From: an uncultured Planctomycetota bacterium
Lineage (GTDB): Bacteria; Planctomycetota; GCA-002687715; CAIWVZ01
Direction: 5' to 3'
Length of the DNA: 32,290 nt
NCBI GenBank assembly: GCA_903916245.1
Contig: CAIWVZ010000400.1
Location: 1 to 32,290, forward strand
Positions 14,470-24,708 of the stretch are shown in pieces (position 1 is the first letter of the stretch; every line of letters begins with the position of its first letter). A program made the translations under genes and the position numbers. Under the pieces are notes generated by a model. It did not search any database and was not told the DNA's origin. It saw only the letters and a list, made by a program, of their open reading frames with translations.

Positions 14470-16836
14470 ATGACGTTACGCTCCGTTTCCGGGCTGCTCG
14501 CTTCGTTCTGCATCGCGTCGTTCGTCGTGGGGCAAGAAGTCCTGCCCTTCCCCCCGACGCCGTCCGCCTCGACCCCGGGTCTCACGATGCAGGACTCGCT
14601 CTACAAGAAGCGCGTCGAACCGCGTCGTCTCGAAGCCGGCGCCCCGAACATCCTGATCGTGCTCATGGACGATCTCGGGCCCGCGACGGCGTCGACCTTC
14701 GGCGGCGAAATCAACACGCCGACGCTCGATCGCGTCGTCGGGATGGGAGTTACCTACAACCGCTTCCATTCGACGGCCATGTGCTCGCCGTCGCGGGCGG
14801 CGCTCCTCACGGGTCGCAACCACACCTACGTCGGCAACGGCCAGATCTCGGCCATGGCCAACGACTTCGACGGTTTCAGCGGCATCATTCCGAAATCGTC
14901 GGCGACGATGGCGGAAGTCCTCCGCCACTACGGCTACAGCACCGGCGCGTGGGGCAAATGGCACAACACGCCCGAAACGCAGATCACCAGCATGGGCCCG
15001 TTCGACTTTTGGCCCACGGGATACGGCTTCGAATACTTCTACGGATTCCTCGGCGGTGAAGCCTCCCAGTACGAACCGACGCTGACGCGCAACACCACGC
15101 CGCTCGTCCGCGCCCCCGAAAAGGACTACCACCTCACCGAAGATCTGAGCGCCGACGCGATTCGTTGGTTGCGCGAGCAGAAAACCTACGCCCCCGACAA
15201 GCCGTTTTTCATGTACTGGGCTCCGGGAGCGGCCCACGGTCCGCACCAGATCATGAAGCCGTGGGCGGACAAGTACAAGGGCAAGTTCGACGACGGTTGG
15301 GATGCCTACCGTGAACGCGCCTTCGTCCGCGCGAAGGCCAAAGGTTGGATTCCGGAATCGGCGAAGCTCACGCCGCGCCCCGCGACGATGGCGGCGTGGG
15401 AGTCGATCCCCGAATCGGAGAAACCCTTCCAACGCCGACTCATGGAAGTCTTCGCGGGATTCGCGGAGCACGCCGACCACCACGTCGGCAAGTTGATCGA
15501 CGAAATCGAACGCCAAGGACGCCTCGAAGACACCCTGATCTTCTACATCTGGGGCGACAACGGTTCGTCGTCGGAAGGCATGAACGGCACGGTCAGCGAA
15601 CAGTTGGCCCAAAACGGAATCGCCACGAATATCGCCCAACACATCGCGGCCCTCGACGAAGTGGGCGGTCTCGAAGCCCTCGGCGGTCCGATGACCGACA
15701 GCATGTATCACGCCGGTTGGGCGTGGGCCGGAAGCACCCCCTACAAAGGCACGAAACTGCAAGGGTCGTACTTCGGAGGCATCCGGCAACCGATGGCCGT
15801 CGCTTGGCCGCGCCGCATCAAGGCCGACGCCAAGCCTCGGTCGCAGTTCCACCACTTCAGCGACATCGTTCCGACCGTCTACGACGCGGTGAAGATCACA
15901 CCGCCGCGTGTCGTGAACGGCGTGGACCAGGATCCGATCTCCGGCGTCAGCATGGCGTACACGTTCGCGGACGCCGCCGCACCGGGGACGCGTCGCACAC
16001 AGTTCTTCGACATCATGGGTAGCCGCGGGATCTACCACGACGGATGGTTCGCGAGTGCGCCCGGCCTTCGCGAGCCGTGGGTTTCCGAATGTCCCAAGGG
16101 CGTCAAGGAATGGTCGCCGCTGACGGATCGTTGGGAGCTCTACAACATCGAAGCGGACTGGAGCCAAGCCGACGACCTCGCGGCCTCCGAGCCGAAGAAA
16201 CTCGAAGAGATGAAGGCGCTTTTCATCGCGGAGTCGGTGAAGAACCGCAATCTTCCGATCGGCGGCGGTCTTTGGTCGACGGCCGCCTTCCACCCCGAGG
16301 ACGCTCCCGCGTCCCCCCAAACCGAATGGACGTTCGACCTCCCGCTTTCACGGATGCCTGAATCCGCGGCGCCGAAACTGGGCAAGAACTCGAACGTGGT
16401 GACGATGGAAGTCGACGTGCCCGAGAACGGCAACGGCGTTCTCTACGCGCTCGGAAGCATCTCGGGCGGGCTCGCCTGCTACATGAAGGACGGATTCCTC
16501 CACTACGAATTCAATCTGTTCGCGATTCAGCGAACGAAGATTCGTTCGAAAACTCCGCTGGCACCGGGTAAAGCGACGATCGAGGTGGACTCCGCGTTGA
16601 CCGGTCCGATCGGCGGCCCGATGGAAGTCACTCTGCGCGTCAACGGCGACGTGGTGGGTCAGGCGACCGTTCCGGCCGCGATGACCCTGCACTTCACGTC
16701 GAGCGGGACGTTCGACATCGGAACGGATCTCGATTCACCCGTCTGCATCGATTACCACGAAAAGGCGCCGTTCTCCTTCAACGGGAAGATCGGTCGCACG
16801 CACGTGGCCTATCCGAAGGCGAAGAAGCGCGGATAG
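14470..16836 (+). CDS. Secreted type I sulfatase (arylsulfatase family)
   Basis: 788-residue sulfatase that hydrolyses sulfate esters; the substrate is unknown, with sulfated glycans being common for this kind of enzyme. An N-terminal hydrophobic signal (about 1-22) directs export. The metal-binding MDDLG lies at about 66-70. CSPSRAALLTGR at 105-116 is the sulfatase signature, with Cys105 the residue matured to formylglycine. The second metal-site motif IWGDNGSSSEG is near 352-362. The final 170 residues form a beta-rich domain, beginning near WTFDLPLSRMPES and including VRVNGDVVGQ-like strands, as in large planctomycete and proteobacterial arylsulfatases. The formylglycine-generating enzyme is not in the window. 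It is a single gene between hairpins; a weak AAGGG lies 11 nt before the ATG. Confidence 0.93.
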   Translation: MTLRSVSGLLASFCIASFVVGQEVLPFPPTPSASTPGLTMQDSLYKKRVEPRRLEAGAPNILIVLMDDLGPATASTFGGEINTPTLDRVVGMGVTYNRFHSTAMCSPSRAALLTGRNHTYVGNGQISAMANDFDGFSGIIPKSSATMAEVLRHYGYSTGAWGKWHNTPETQITSMGPFDFWPTGYGFEYFYGFLGGEASQYEPTLTRNTTPLVRAPEKDYHLTEDLSADAIRWLREQKTYAPDKPFFMYWAPGAAHGPHQIMKPWADKYKGKFDDGWDAYRERAFVRAKAKGWIPESAKLTPRPATMAAWESIPESEKPFQRRLMEVFAGFAEHADHHVGKLIDEIERQGRLEDTLIFYIWGDNGSSSEGMNGTVSEQLAQNGIATNIAQHIAALDEVGGLEALGGPMTDSMYHAGWAWAGSTPYKGTKLQGSYFGGIRQPMAVAWPRRIKADAKPRSQFHHFSDIVPTVYDAVKITPPRVVNGVDQDPISGVSMAYTFADAAAPGTRRTQFFDIMGSRGIYHDGWFASAPGLREPWVSECPKGVKEWSPLTDRWELYNIEADWSQADDLAASEPKKLEEMKALFIAESVKNRNLPIGGGLWSTAAFHPEDAPASPQTEWTFDLPLSRMPESAAPKLGKNSNVVTMEVDVPENGNGVLYALGSISGGLACYMKDGFLHYEFNLFAIQRTKIRSKTPLAPGKATIEVDSALTGPIGGPMEVTLRVNGDVVGQATVPAAMTLHFTSSGTFDIGTDLDSPVCIDYHEKAPFSFNGKIGRTHVAYPKAKKRG

Positions 16837-16850
16837 TCCTCCGCCGCAAC

Positions 16851-16873
16851 GCTCGGCCCCTTGCGGGCCGAGC
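16851..16873. terminator. Bidirectional terminator hairpin, sulfatase / guaA
   Basis: GCTCGGCCC-CTTGC-GGGCCGAGC, a perfect 9-bp stem with a 5-nt loop, lies between the convergent stops, 14 bp from each. No U-run follows on either strand. Confidence 0.7.
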
Positions 16874-16886
16874 CACCGCGACGCGC

Positions 16887-18422
16887 TCACTCCCACTCGA
16901 TGGTGGACGGCGGCTTCGACGAGATGTCGTAGACGACCCGGTTGATGCCGCGCACTTCGTTGACGATGCGACGCGACATCGCGGCCAAGACGTCGTGCGG
17001 GAGACGCGCCCACTCGGCGGTCATCGCGTCGGTCGACGTCACGGCGCGGATCGCGCAGGTCATGTCGTAGGTACGGCCGTCGCCCATGACGCCGACGGAA
17101 CGGATCGGCAGTAGGACCGCGAAGGCCTGCCACAGCGATCGGTAGAGGCCCGCGCGGCGGATTTCCTCCTGGACGATCACGTCGCAGGCGCGCAGGAGTG
17201 CGAGACGATCCCGGGTGATGTCGCCGAGGACGCGCACCGCGAGGCCCGGCCCCGGGAACGGTTGGCGCCAAACGAGATCGTCAGGCAATCCGAGCGACGT
17301 GCCGAGTTCGCGCACTTCGTCTTTGAACAACGCGCGCAGCGGTTCGACCAACTTGAAGCCGAGCTTTTCGGGGAGACCACCGACGTTGTGGTGCGACTTG
17401 ATCGTCGCCGACGGTCCGCCGTGGAACGACACCGATTCGATGACGTCCGGGTACAGCGTGCCTTGGACGAGGAACTTCACGTCACGGAACTTGCGCGCGG
17501 CCTCTTCGAAGACGTCGATGAACGTCTTGCCGATGATCTTGCGCTTCTGCTCCGGATCGACCACGCCTTCGAGGCGGGAAAGGAACAGGTCCGACGCATC
17601 GACGCGATGGAAGTCGAGGCCGAAACGGCCCTTGAAGGCCTGTTCGACTTCGTCCCCTTCTCCCGAGCGGAGCAGGCCGTTGTCCACGAAGACGCAGTGA
17701 AGTCGTTCGCGCATCGCACGCGCGACGAGCACCGCGGCGACGGACGAATCGACGCCGCCCGAGAGTCCGCAGACGGCATGCGCGTCGCCGACCTGTTCGC
17801 GGATGCGCACCACCGCTTCGTCGGCGTACGACGACATCCGCCATTCGGGGGGACACGCGCAGACGCCGTGGAGGAAATTGCGCAGGATCGCCGAACCGTG
17901 TTCGGAATGCGTCACCTCCGGATGGAACTGGATGCCCCACAGCGGACGGGTGGCGTGTTTCACCGCGGCGTTGCGACATGTCGACGTCGACGCGATCGAG
18001 GTCCAATCGCCGCGGACGTCTTCGACCTGATCGCCGTGACTCATCCAGACCACTTGCGAACGCGGCGTACCGTCGAAAAGTCCGGCGTCGGTCGCGACCG
18101 CGAGTTCACGATGCCCGAATTCGCGTTCCTTGCCGGGAACGACGCGGCATCCCGTCAGGTGGGCGAGCAGTTGCATGCCGTAGCAGATACCGAGGACGGG
18201 CACGCCGAGATCGAGGATCTTCGGGTCGAGCGTCGGAGCGCCGGTCTCGTACACCGACGCGGGGCCGCCGGAGAGGATCACGCCCGCGAGATTCGGCGAC
18301 GCCACGTCGGCCGCCGACGCCTTCGGCGTCACGATGCGGCAAAAGACGTGATGCTCGCGCACGCGACGCGCGATGAGCTGCGAGAACTGGGATCCGTAGT
18401 CGACGATGACGATTTCACGCAT
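16887..18422 (-). CDS. guaA: GMP synthase (glutamine-hydrolysing)
   Basis: Converts XMP to GMP with ATP and glutamine in the cytoplasm. It has 511 residues, normal length. The N-terminal class I amidotransferase has the nucleophile Cys80 in GICYGMQ and His167/Glu169 in FHPEVTHSEHG. The ATP-pyrophosphatase domain begins near residue 200, with the PP-loop LSGGVDSSVA at 220-229. The C-terminal dimerisation domain ends in the family hallmark YDISSKPPSTIEWE. The start is 9 nt after the guaB stop, so guaB-guaA form an operon for the two steps from IMP to GMP. The long plus-strand ORF through this region is an antisense artefact. Confidence 0.97.
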   Translation of the reverse strand: MREIVIVDYGSQFSQLIARRVREHHVFCRIVTPKASAADVASPNLAGVILSGGPASVYETGAPTLDPKILDLGVPVLGICYGMQLLAHLTGCRVVPGKEREFGHRELAVATDAGLFDGTPRSQVVWMSHGDQVEDVRGDWTSIASTSTCRNAAVKHATRPLWGIQFHPEVTHSEHGSAILRNFLHGVCACPPEWRMSSYADEAVVRIREQVGDAHAVCGLSGGVDSSVAAVLVARAMRERLHCVFVDNGLLRSGEGDEVEQAFKGRFGLDFHRVDASDLFLSRLEGVVDPEQKRKIIGKTFIDVFEEAARKFRDVKFLVQGTLYPDVIESVSFHGGPSATIKSHHNVGGLPEKLGFKLVEPLRALFKDEVRELGTSLGLPDDLVWRQPFPGPGLAVRVLGDITRDRLALLRACDVIVQEEIRRAGLYRSLWQAFAVLLPIRSVGVMGDGRTYDMTCAIRAVTSTDAMTAEWARLPHDVLAAMSRRIVNEVRGINRVVYDISSKPPSTIEWE

Positions 18423-18431
18423 GGCGGGATC

Positions 18432-19958
<1,527 letters not shown>

Positions 19959-19960
19959 AC

Positions 19961-19973
19961 GCGGCTTCGCCGC
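19961..19973 (-). terminator. Small hairpin after the BatA-like gene
   Basis: GCGGC-TTC-GCCGC, a 5-bp stem 4 nt after the TAG of the BatA-like gene and just upstream of the guaB promoter. Possibly a weak terminator separating the two minus-strand units; no U-tract. Confidence 0.35.
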
Positions 19974-19977
19974 TCGG

Positions 19978-21699
19978 CTATCGCGGTGGCCAAAGTTCGC
20001 CGAGACACGCGTCGAGGAACAGGAGCGCGAGCATGACGAGAAGGCAGACCCACCGGAGCGAGGTGCGCTCGGAGGTCGGCGGCGGATCCGGCCACGGAGA
20101 CGACCGCGCAGGCAGGGCGACGGGACGTCCGGGCGCATCGAGCACCGAGACGCCGACCATGCGGCCGTCGAGCCTGTAATGCCCGGGGGTGCCCGGCAAG
20201 AGCCATTCACCGTCCGCCCCCTGCCTGAGATCGACGGGGCGCCCGTCCGCGTCCGAGAGGACCGGACGCGGGTCGCCCGGGGCCCCCGCCGGCGCCCCGA
20301 CCCGACGCGTCAACGCGTCCGACCGAACACCGAGGCGCGGCACCTCCGCGAGGACCCCCCGGATCATGACGGGGAACGCCGCGAGACGGACGAGCGACCC
20401 GCCGTCGGCCGTCGGCGGCACCGAAAACACGTGAAGCCGACGTCCTCGATCCGTCACCTTCCCGAACATCACCCCCCGCCCTCCGACCACCCGGGCGTCC
20501 GCGCCGTCGGGGGGCGTCCAACCGCGCGACACCTCCGAGGTCCACTCCCGGGGGTCGAACGCGTCGCGACCGCCGAACGCCGGAGACACGGATCGGGCCG
20601 AATCCGGCGCCGGAGGGCCCATCCGCCCCGCCCACGCCGGCAGATCGGCGGAGAACGCGGCGTAGTCGCCCGGAGGGAGGGCGTCCGGAACCCGCCCGCC
20701 GACGAAACACGTCAAGTCCCACGGATCGAGCGATACGGGGAGCGCGTCGGGCGACACGCGCCCCGAACCTTCCGCGGCGACGCGTCCGGAAGCCGCGAGC
20801 GCGGCGTCGAGCGCCGGGGTCGGCCCGCGCGCCACGACCAGGACTTTGAGGGCGCTCGGGATCACGCCGTCGAGGAATGCGGTGTCGTCGTCGGGCCACG
20901 CGTCGGGAGGTTCGAGGACGAGGCGCGGGCGGGCGAGCGGCGTTCCGTCGACCGACACCGTCGTCTCCCCGTTCGTCGCGACGGCGACGCTCACGATGCG
21001 GCGATCCCCGTCGAACAACGCCAACGTGCGCGCGGGCCCGTCGGTGCGGACGCGCCAACCGCCGACGACCGGGACGACGGAGCGAATCCCGCCGACCTCG
21101 GCGAGCGGCCCGGGAACGGAAGCAACGACGTGCACGCCCTTCGGCGGGTCTTCCGTCGGCAGGAACGGCGTCACCAACAACGTGCGCATCTCGGGGTCGA
21201 CCGACGCGGTTCGGGCGACCCACGCCACGTCGCGCGGCACGTCGGCCCCGAACGTCGCTCCGGCGGGGCCGCGACCGTCGGGACTCCACGCGATCGTCCG
21301 CACGGGTCCGTCCGTCCGCGCGCGTGCCGTCGCACCTTCCGCCGCCGCGGCCGTCGCGTCGGCGAGCGTTCCGGTTGCGTGCTTCGACGAAAGTCCCGCC
21401 GAGCGATCGACGACGATCAATGTCGACACTTGAAGACGCGCCCCGCGCTCCTTCATCGGATGGGCCCAAGCCGCCACGGCCGCCGCGATCAACAACGCCT
21501 TCACGAGCACGGAGACGATCCAACGAAGCGGCGTCGGAGCACGGGTGGATTCGCCGATCGCCTTTTCCCACACGGGCAACCACGGGACGACGACCGCGGC
21601 CGCCTTGCGTTTCAGAAGAACGAGGAGAAGAAGGAACGGCAAGCCCCAGAGGAGACGAAGGAGATTCGGATCTTCGAAGACGATCGCTTCCGGCGTCAT
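19978..21699 (-). CDS. BatA-like membrane protein with degenerate VWA region
   Basis: 573 residues. Two N-terminal membrane helices (about 12-30 and 58-79: LLRLLWGLPFLLLLVLL and LVKALLIAAAVAAWAHP) match the layout of the aerotolerance-regulator BatA N-terminal domain. A VWA-like strand STLIVVDRSAG follows, where the MIDAS motif DxSxS reads D98-R-S100-A-G102, so metal binding is doubtful. A long periplasmic part rich in Pro, Gly and Asp follows. A last membrane helix (SLRWVCLLVMLALLFLDAC) lies close to the C-terminus. The ATG at 21699 is 2 nt after the DUF58 stop; the track extension to 22242 lies inside DUF58. Role in the cluster is unknown; in related clusters such proteins act with MoxR ATPases and DUF58 proteins. 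Family assignment is by topology and context. Confidence 0.75.
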   Translation of the reverse strand: MTPEAIVFEDPNLLRLLWGLPFLLLLVLLKRKAAAVVVPWLPVWEKAIGESTRAPTPLRWIVSVLVKALLIAAAVAAWAHPMKERGARLQVSTLIVVDRSAGLSSKHATGTLADATAAAAEGATARARTDGPVRTIAWSPDGRGPAGATFGADVPRDVAWVARTASVDPEMRTLLVTPFLPTEDPPKGVHVVASVPGPLAEVGGIRSVVPVVGGWRVRTDGPARTLALFDGDRRIVSVAVATNGETTVSVDGTPLARPRLVLEPPDAWPDDDTAFLDGVIPSALKVLVVARGPTPALDAALAASGRVAAEGSGRVSPDALPVSLDPWDLTCFVGGRVPDALPPGDYAAFSADLPAWAGRMGPPAPDSARSVSPAFGGRDAFDPREWTSEVSRGWTPPDGADARVVGGRGVMFGKVTDRGRRLHVFSVPPTADGGSLVRLAAFPVMIRGVLAEVPRLGVRSDALTRRVGAPAGAPGDPRPVLSDADGRPVDLRQGADGEWLLPGTPGHYRLDGRMVGVSVLDAPGRPVALPARSSPWPDPPPTSERTSLRWVCLLVMLALLFLDACLGELWPPR

Positions 21700-21701
21700 C
21701 G

Positions 21702-22571
21702 TCAACCCACCACGGCGCGGGCGCGCAGCGTGTCGAGAACGAGCGATTCGACGGCGGCTTCCGCGTCGAGACGATGATGATTCGCACCGAACGCGCGGGC
21801 CGTCCGCGCGACGTCTTCGAAGTGGTCCTCGACCGCCTTTCGATGCCGCGCGAGAAGCGCCGGGGTCATGACCACGCGGAGCGTGCGGCCGGTCTCGGCG
21901 TCGGTAAGCACGACCGGGCCGTCGAGCGACGGCGACGCCTCGGCCGCGATCCACAGATGAAGGGCTTCCACGCGCTCGCCGCGGCGACGCAGAAACCCGA
22001 GAGCGGATTCGAAACGATCGGCGGCCCAAAAATCGCTCAGCAACAGCGTGATCCCGGGATGCCGTCGACCGCCGTAGGCCGCCGAGAGCACGTCCATGAG
22101 TCCGTCTCCCCCGGTTTCCGGAAGCGTCTCGAGGTGCCTCAAGAACCCGGCGGCGCCGGAACGTCCTGAAAACGCCGCATCGCGTGCGGTACCCGGAAAA
22201 GGAATCACGCGGACGGAACCGTGGCGCGCCAACGCGATCCATCCGAGTGCGGCCGCCAACTTGCGCGCCGTCGCGGCCTTCACGCCTCCCGCGGTCGCCA
22301 TGGAGGGACTCGCGTCGATCAAAATGGTCACGCGAGGAGTCACCTCGGCGTCGAATTCCTTCACGACGAGTTCGTCGAGCCGCACGAACGCGTTCCAGTC
22401 GATCGACCGGATGTCGTCGCCCGGCACGTAGCCGCGATGTCCGCGGAACGAAGAGCCCGCACCGCGTCGCAGCGAGGCGACGTCGCCCGGGCGATCGCCG
22501 GCGACCAAGCGACCGACGCGGAGTTCCAACCTCTCGAGGCGCGCGAGGAATTTCGGATCGAGCAACGACAT
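21702..22571 (-). CDS. DUF58 domain protein
   Basis: 289 residues. The DUF58 hallmark YVPGDDIRSIDWNAFVRLDEL lies at about 48-68 and is followed by a VWA-type strand ILIDASPSM, with an intact D86-x-S88-x-S90 metal site. DUF58 proteins usually accompany MoxR AAA+ ATPases and are thought to act in envelope-protein assembly or as chaperone adaptors; no MoxR gene is in this window. No membrane helix is evident, so it is probably cytoplasmic. The start codon overlaps the stop of the upstream gene (ATGA), and the BatA-like gene starts 2 nt after its stop, so the three products are probably made together. Confidence 0.9.
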   Translation of the reverse strand: MSLLDPKFLARLERLELRVGRLVAGDRPGDVASLRRGAGSSFRGHRGYVPGDDIRSIDWNAFVRLDELVVKEFDAEVTPRVTILIDASPSMATAGGVKAATARKLAAALGWIALARHGSVRVIPFPGTARDAAFSGRSGAAGFLRHLETLPETGGDGLMDVLSAAYGGRRHPGITLLLSDFWAADRFESALGFLRRRGERVEALHLWIAAEASPSLDGPVVLTDAETGRTLRVVMTPALLARHRKAVEDHFEDVARTARAFGANHHRLDAEAAVESLVLDTLRARAVVG

Positions 22572-23992
22572 CAGCGATCGTTCCGCCGATTGAGACGTTC
22601 GAAATAGCGCCGGACGGCGTCTCGATCCGCGGGCGAAAAGGCCGGGCGTACGAGATCGGTTTCCTTCTTGAAGACCGGAGTCCGCGACGCGGGCGCGGCC
22701 GGAGGAGGTGGCGGCGGAGGAGGCGGCGGCGTGTCGCCGCCTTTCTCGCGGTCCCAAACCGAAACGTCCTTTTCGATCGTCGGTCCGTCGTTGAACAGAG
22801 GTTCCACCGCGACGCCGACGCGCCGTGCCTCCGGCAGACGATCGGGGGCTCCGAGAACGGGCGGGGTCCCGGCCCCTTCCGTGTTCCCTTTCTTCGGAGC
22901 CTCCTTGGACGGCTCCTTCTTCTCCTTCTCTTCCTTCGATCCCATGGGCACGCGCAATCGGGCCGAAAGGTCTTCGACGTTTTCGGCGACCTGCACGACG
23001 AGCGTATTTCCCATGAGGCCGGGGTCGATCGGCGACGGCGACGTCACGGGAGCCGCCGCGACGACGAAGGTGAAGAGTCCGGGACGATAGATCCCCATCG
23101 TCTTCAGGTGTTCGAGGACTCCGAACTTTTGCTTCAGAACGCCGACGTCCGTCCCGACCGACCAACCGAGCGGAATCGCGAGCACCCGAAACCCGTCGCC
23201 GAATCCGGCGTCGGGATACGGCAGCCCGTCGGACACGCCGAGCCGGACTTCGATCGGAACGGCGACGGATGCCGGTCGCTTCACGTCGAGTCCGAACGTC
23301 AGTTCGATCGGCGCCTCGAGGGTGTAGATGCGGCGATCGGAAACGACGGTAATCGCGACGTCGGGAACAACTTCCTTTTTCGTCTCGGGGGGGGGCGCGG
23401 ATTCGGTCGCGGGCGACGACGACGGTCGTGAATCGGAAGCGGGGGCGAACAACGCCGAGGCGTCGGTGGCGAGTCGGTGCCCGAGTCCGACGCCGTCCGT
23501 CGGAAAAAGTCGACACAGCGCCGAGGCGACGCCGATCGCCACGAGAAGGGCGACGACGGAGCGAACGGAAATCGGCGCACGACGTCCCGCGGGCAACGCG
23601 ACGGCGAGACGTTCCGCGGCGTCGGCGACGAGCGGCGAGAGACGTCCGTCCGGCGCATCGGTAAGGACATGAGCACCCGCCGCGAGGAGATCCACGTCGG
23701 ACGCATCGCGCGCGAATCCCCGTGCGATGCCGGCGAATCCGGCCGATTCGACCGCCGCCGCGGCACGACGGCCCGCGACGATCACGAGCCCCGCGAGGAC
23801 GGCGGCCGCCACCCGCGCCGCCGTAACGGCCTCGGGCGGCAACGCCACGGCTCCCGACGCCAACGTCCCCACCACACACGCGGCGGGTGCGAGCCGCAAG
23901 CACGCGTCCGCGACGGCCCGCCGTTTCGACGCGCGGATTTCGCGAAAGAGCCGGGCTCGGAGATTCGGGGCGTCGACGGTCATCGGCGGCAT
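22571..23992 (-). CDS. Membrane protein with long proline run, DUF58-cluster partner
   Basis: 473 residues with no confident family; the layout recalls the DUF4175-like proteins of planctomycete DUF58 clusters. Two close hydrophobic stretches lie at about 30-75 (AACVVGTLASGAVALPP, VAAAVLAGLVIVAGRR) and a third near 145-160 (VRSVVALLVAIGVASALC). A beta-rich domain follows, containing IYTLEAPIELTFGLDV. Then come a Lys/Glu-rich segment (SKEEKEKKEPSKE) and a run of ten prolines encoded at 22700-22729, close to the C-terminus. The end, DRDAVRRYFERLNRRNDR, is basic. The ATG at 23992 or 23983 could be the start; neither has a clear Shine-Dalgarno. It lies 7 nt after the DUF1579-like stop and overlaps the DUF58 start. 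Confidence 0.75.
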   Translation of the reverse strand: MPPMTVDAPNLRARLFREIRASKRRAVADACLRLAPAACVVGTLASGAVALPPEAVTAARVAAAVLAGLVIVAGRRAAAAVESAGFAGIARGFARDASDVDLLAAGAHVLTDAPDGRLSPLVADAAERLAVALPAGRRAPISVRSVVALLVAIGVASALCRLFPTDGVGLGHRLATDASALFAPASDSRPSSSPATESAPPPETKKEVVPDVAITVVSDRRIYTLEAPIELTFGLDVKRPASVAVPIEVRLGVSDGLPYPDAGFGDGFRVLAIPLGWSVGTDVGVLKQKFGVLEHLKTMGIYRPGLFTFVVAAAPVTSPSPIDPGLMGNTLVVQVAENVEDLSARLRVPMGSKEEKEKKEPSKEAPKKGNTEGAGTPPVLGAPDRLPEARRVGVAVEPLFNDGPTIEKDVSVWDREKGGDTPPPPPPPPPPAAPASRTPVFKKETDLVRPAFSPADRDAVRRYFERLNRRNDR

Positions 23993-23999
23993 CCGCGTA

Positions 24000-24590
24000 T
24001 CAGCGGCGGGTGGACTCCGATTCCATGATGACGATCTTGCCCACCTCCGGGACCTCCATGCGGAACGTCGCCTTGCGGACCTTCGGCGACACGTATTCGA
24101 CGGTCTCGATCATCTCGGTCGGGTTGCCCGTCGCGTCGACGCCGCGGATGGAACTCGTCATGACGCGCTTCTCCGCGTCCCAAGTGCCTTCGACGGAGAA
24201 CGGCGTCGCCGTCCACGAGTCGACCCACGTGCCTCGGTACTTCTTCGCACGCGCGTCCCATCCGAGGACGAGATGGCCGTGGAAGGAGCCGTCCGTCGCC
24301 TTCCAATCCGAGAACGTCCACAGCCCTCCGGGCATGACCGAGGTGGTGTACACACCCTTCATCACCGACGGCGGCTTGCCGGGCTCGAAGTACATCTTGT
24401 TCGTGAAGTCCCACGCCCCGACGTCTTCGGCGAACAACGCGTGCTCGGGTCCCGGCTTCGGAACCGGCACCGCGGCGGCTTCCGCAGCCTTGACGGGATC
24501 CTGCGGCTTGGGGGCGTCTTGAGGGAGGTCCATCCGCGAGAGGACGAGCGCTCCGAACAGTCCGAAAGCGAGTGCGGTACGACGGATCAT
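24000..24590 (-). CDS. Secreted DUF1579-like protein
   Basis: 196 residues. A signal-like N-terminus (RRTALAFGLFGALVLS) is followed by a Pro/Ala-rich linker (residues 22-48), then a compact beta-strand domain: HALFAEDVGAWDFTNKMYF, GGLWTFSDWKAT, GHLVLGWDARAKKYRGTWVDS, and VEGTWDAEKRVMT. The strand order and the GxWxF/TWDAE motifs match DUF1579, a small lipocalin/beta-barrel-like family of unknown function. The track extends the frame to 24800, but the ATG at 24590 gives the signal peptide directly. It is the first gene of the minus-strand cluster and is divergent from the methyltransferase. No strong promoter is seen in the 118-bp gap; TTGGCC-17-CAAGAT is the best, weak, candidate. Confidence 0.8.
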   Translation of the reverse strand: MIRRTALAFGLFGALVLSRMDLPQDAPKPQDPVKAAEAAAVPVPKPGPEHALFAEDVGAWDFTNKMYFEPGKPPSVMKGVYTTSVMPGGLWTFSDWKATDGSFHGHLVLGWDARAKKYRGTWVDSWTATPFSVEGTWDAEKRVMTSSIRGVDATGNPTEMIETVEYVSPKVRKATFRMEVPEVGKIVIMESESTRR

Positions 24591-24708
24591 GGAAGAAGGC
24601 TCCGATCGAGGTCGGGTGGAGGAAGGAGCCACCCGCGTCCATCTTGCTACGGCACGAAGCGGGGGCCAACGGAACGTGCTAGAAACCCGGCGCCCCGGGA
24701 CGAAATCC

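Noticed and set aside
14476-16320. 614-codon minus-strand ORF
   Set aside because: Antisense to the sulfatase, with shadow-like composition and no domain.
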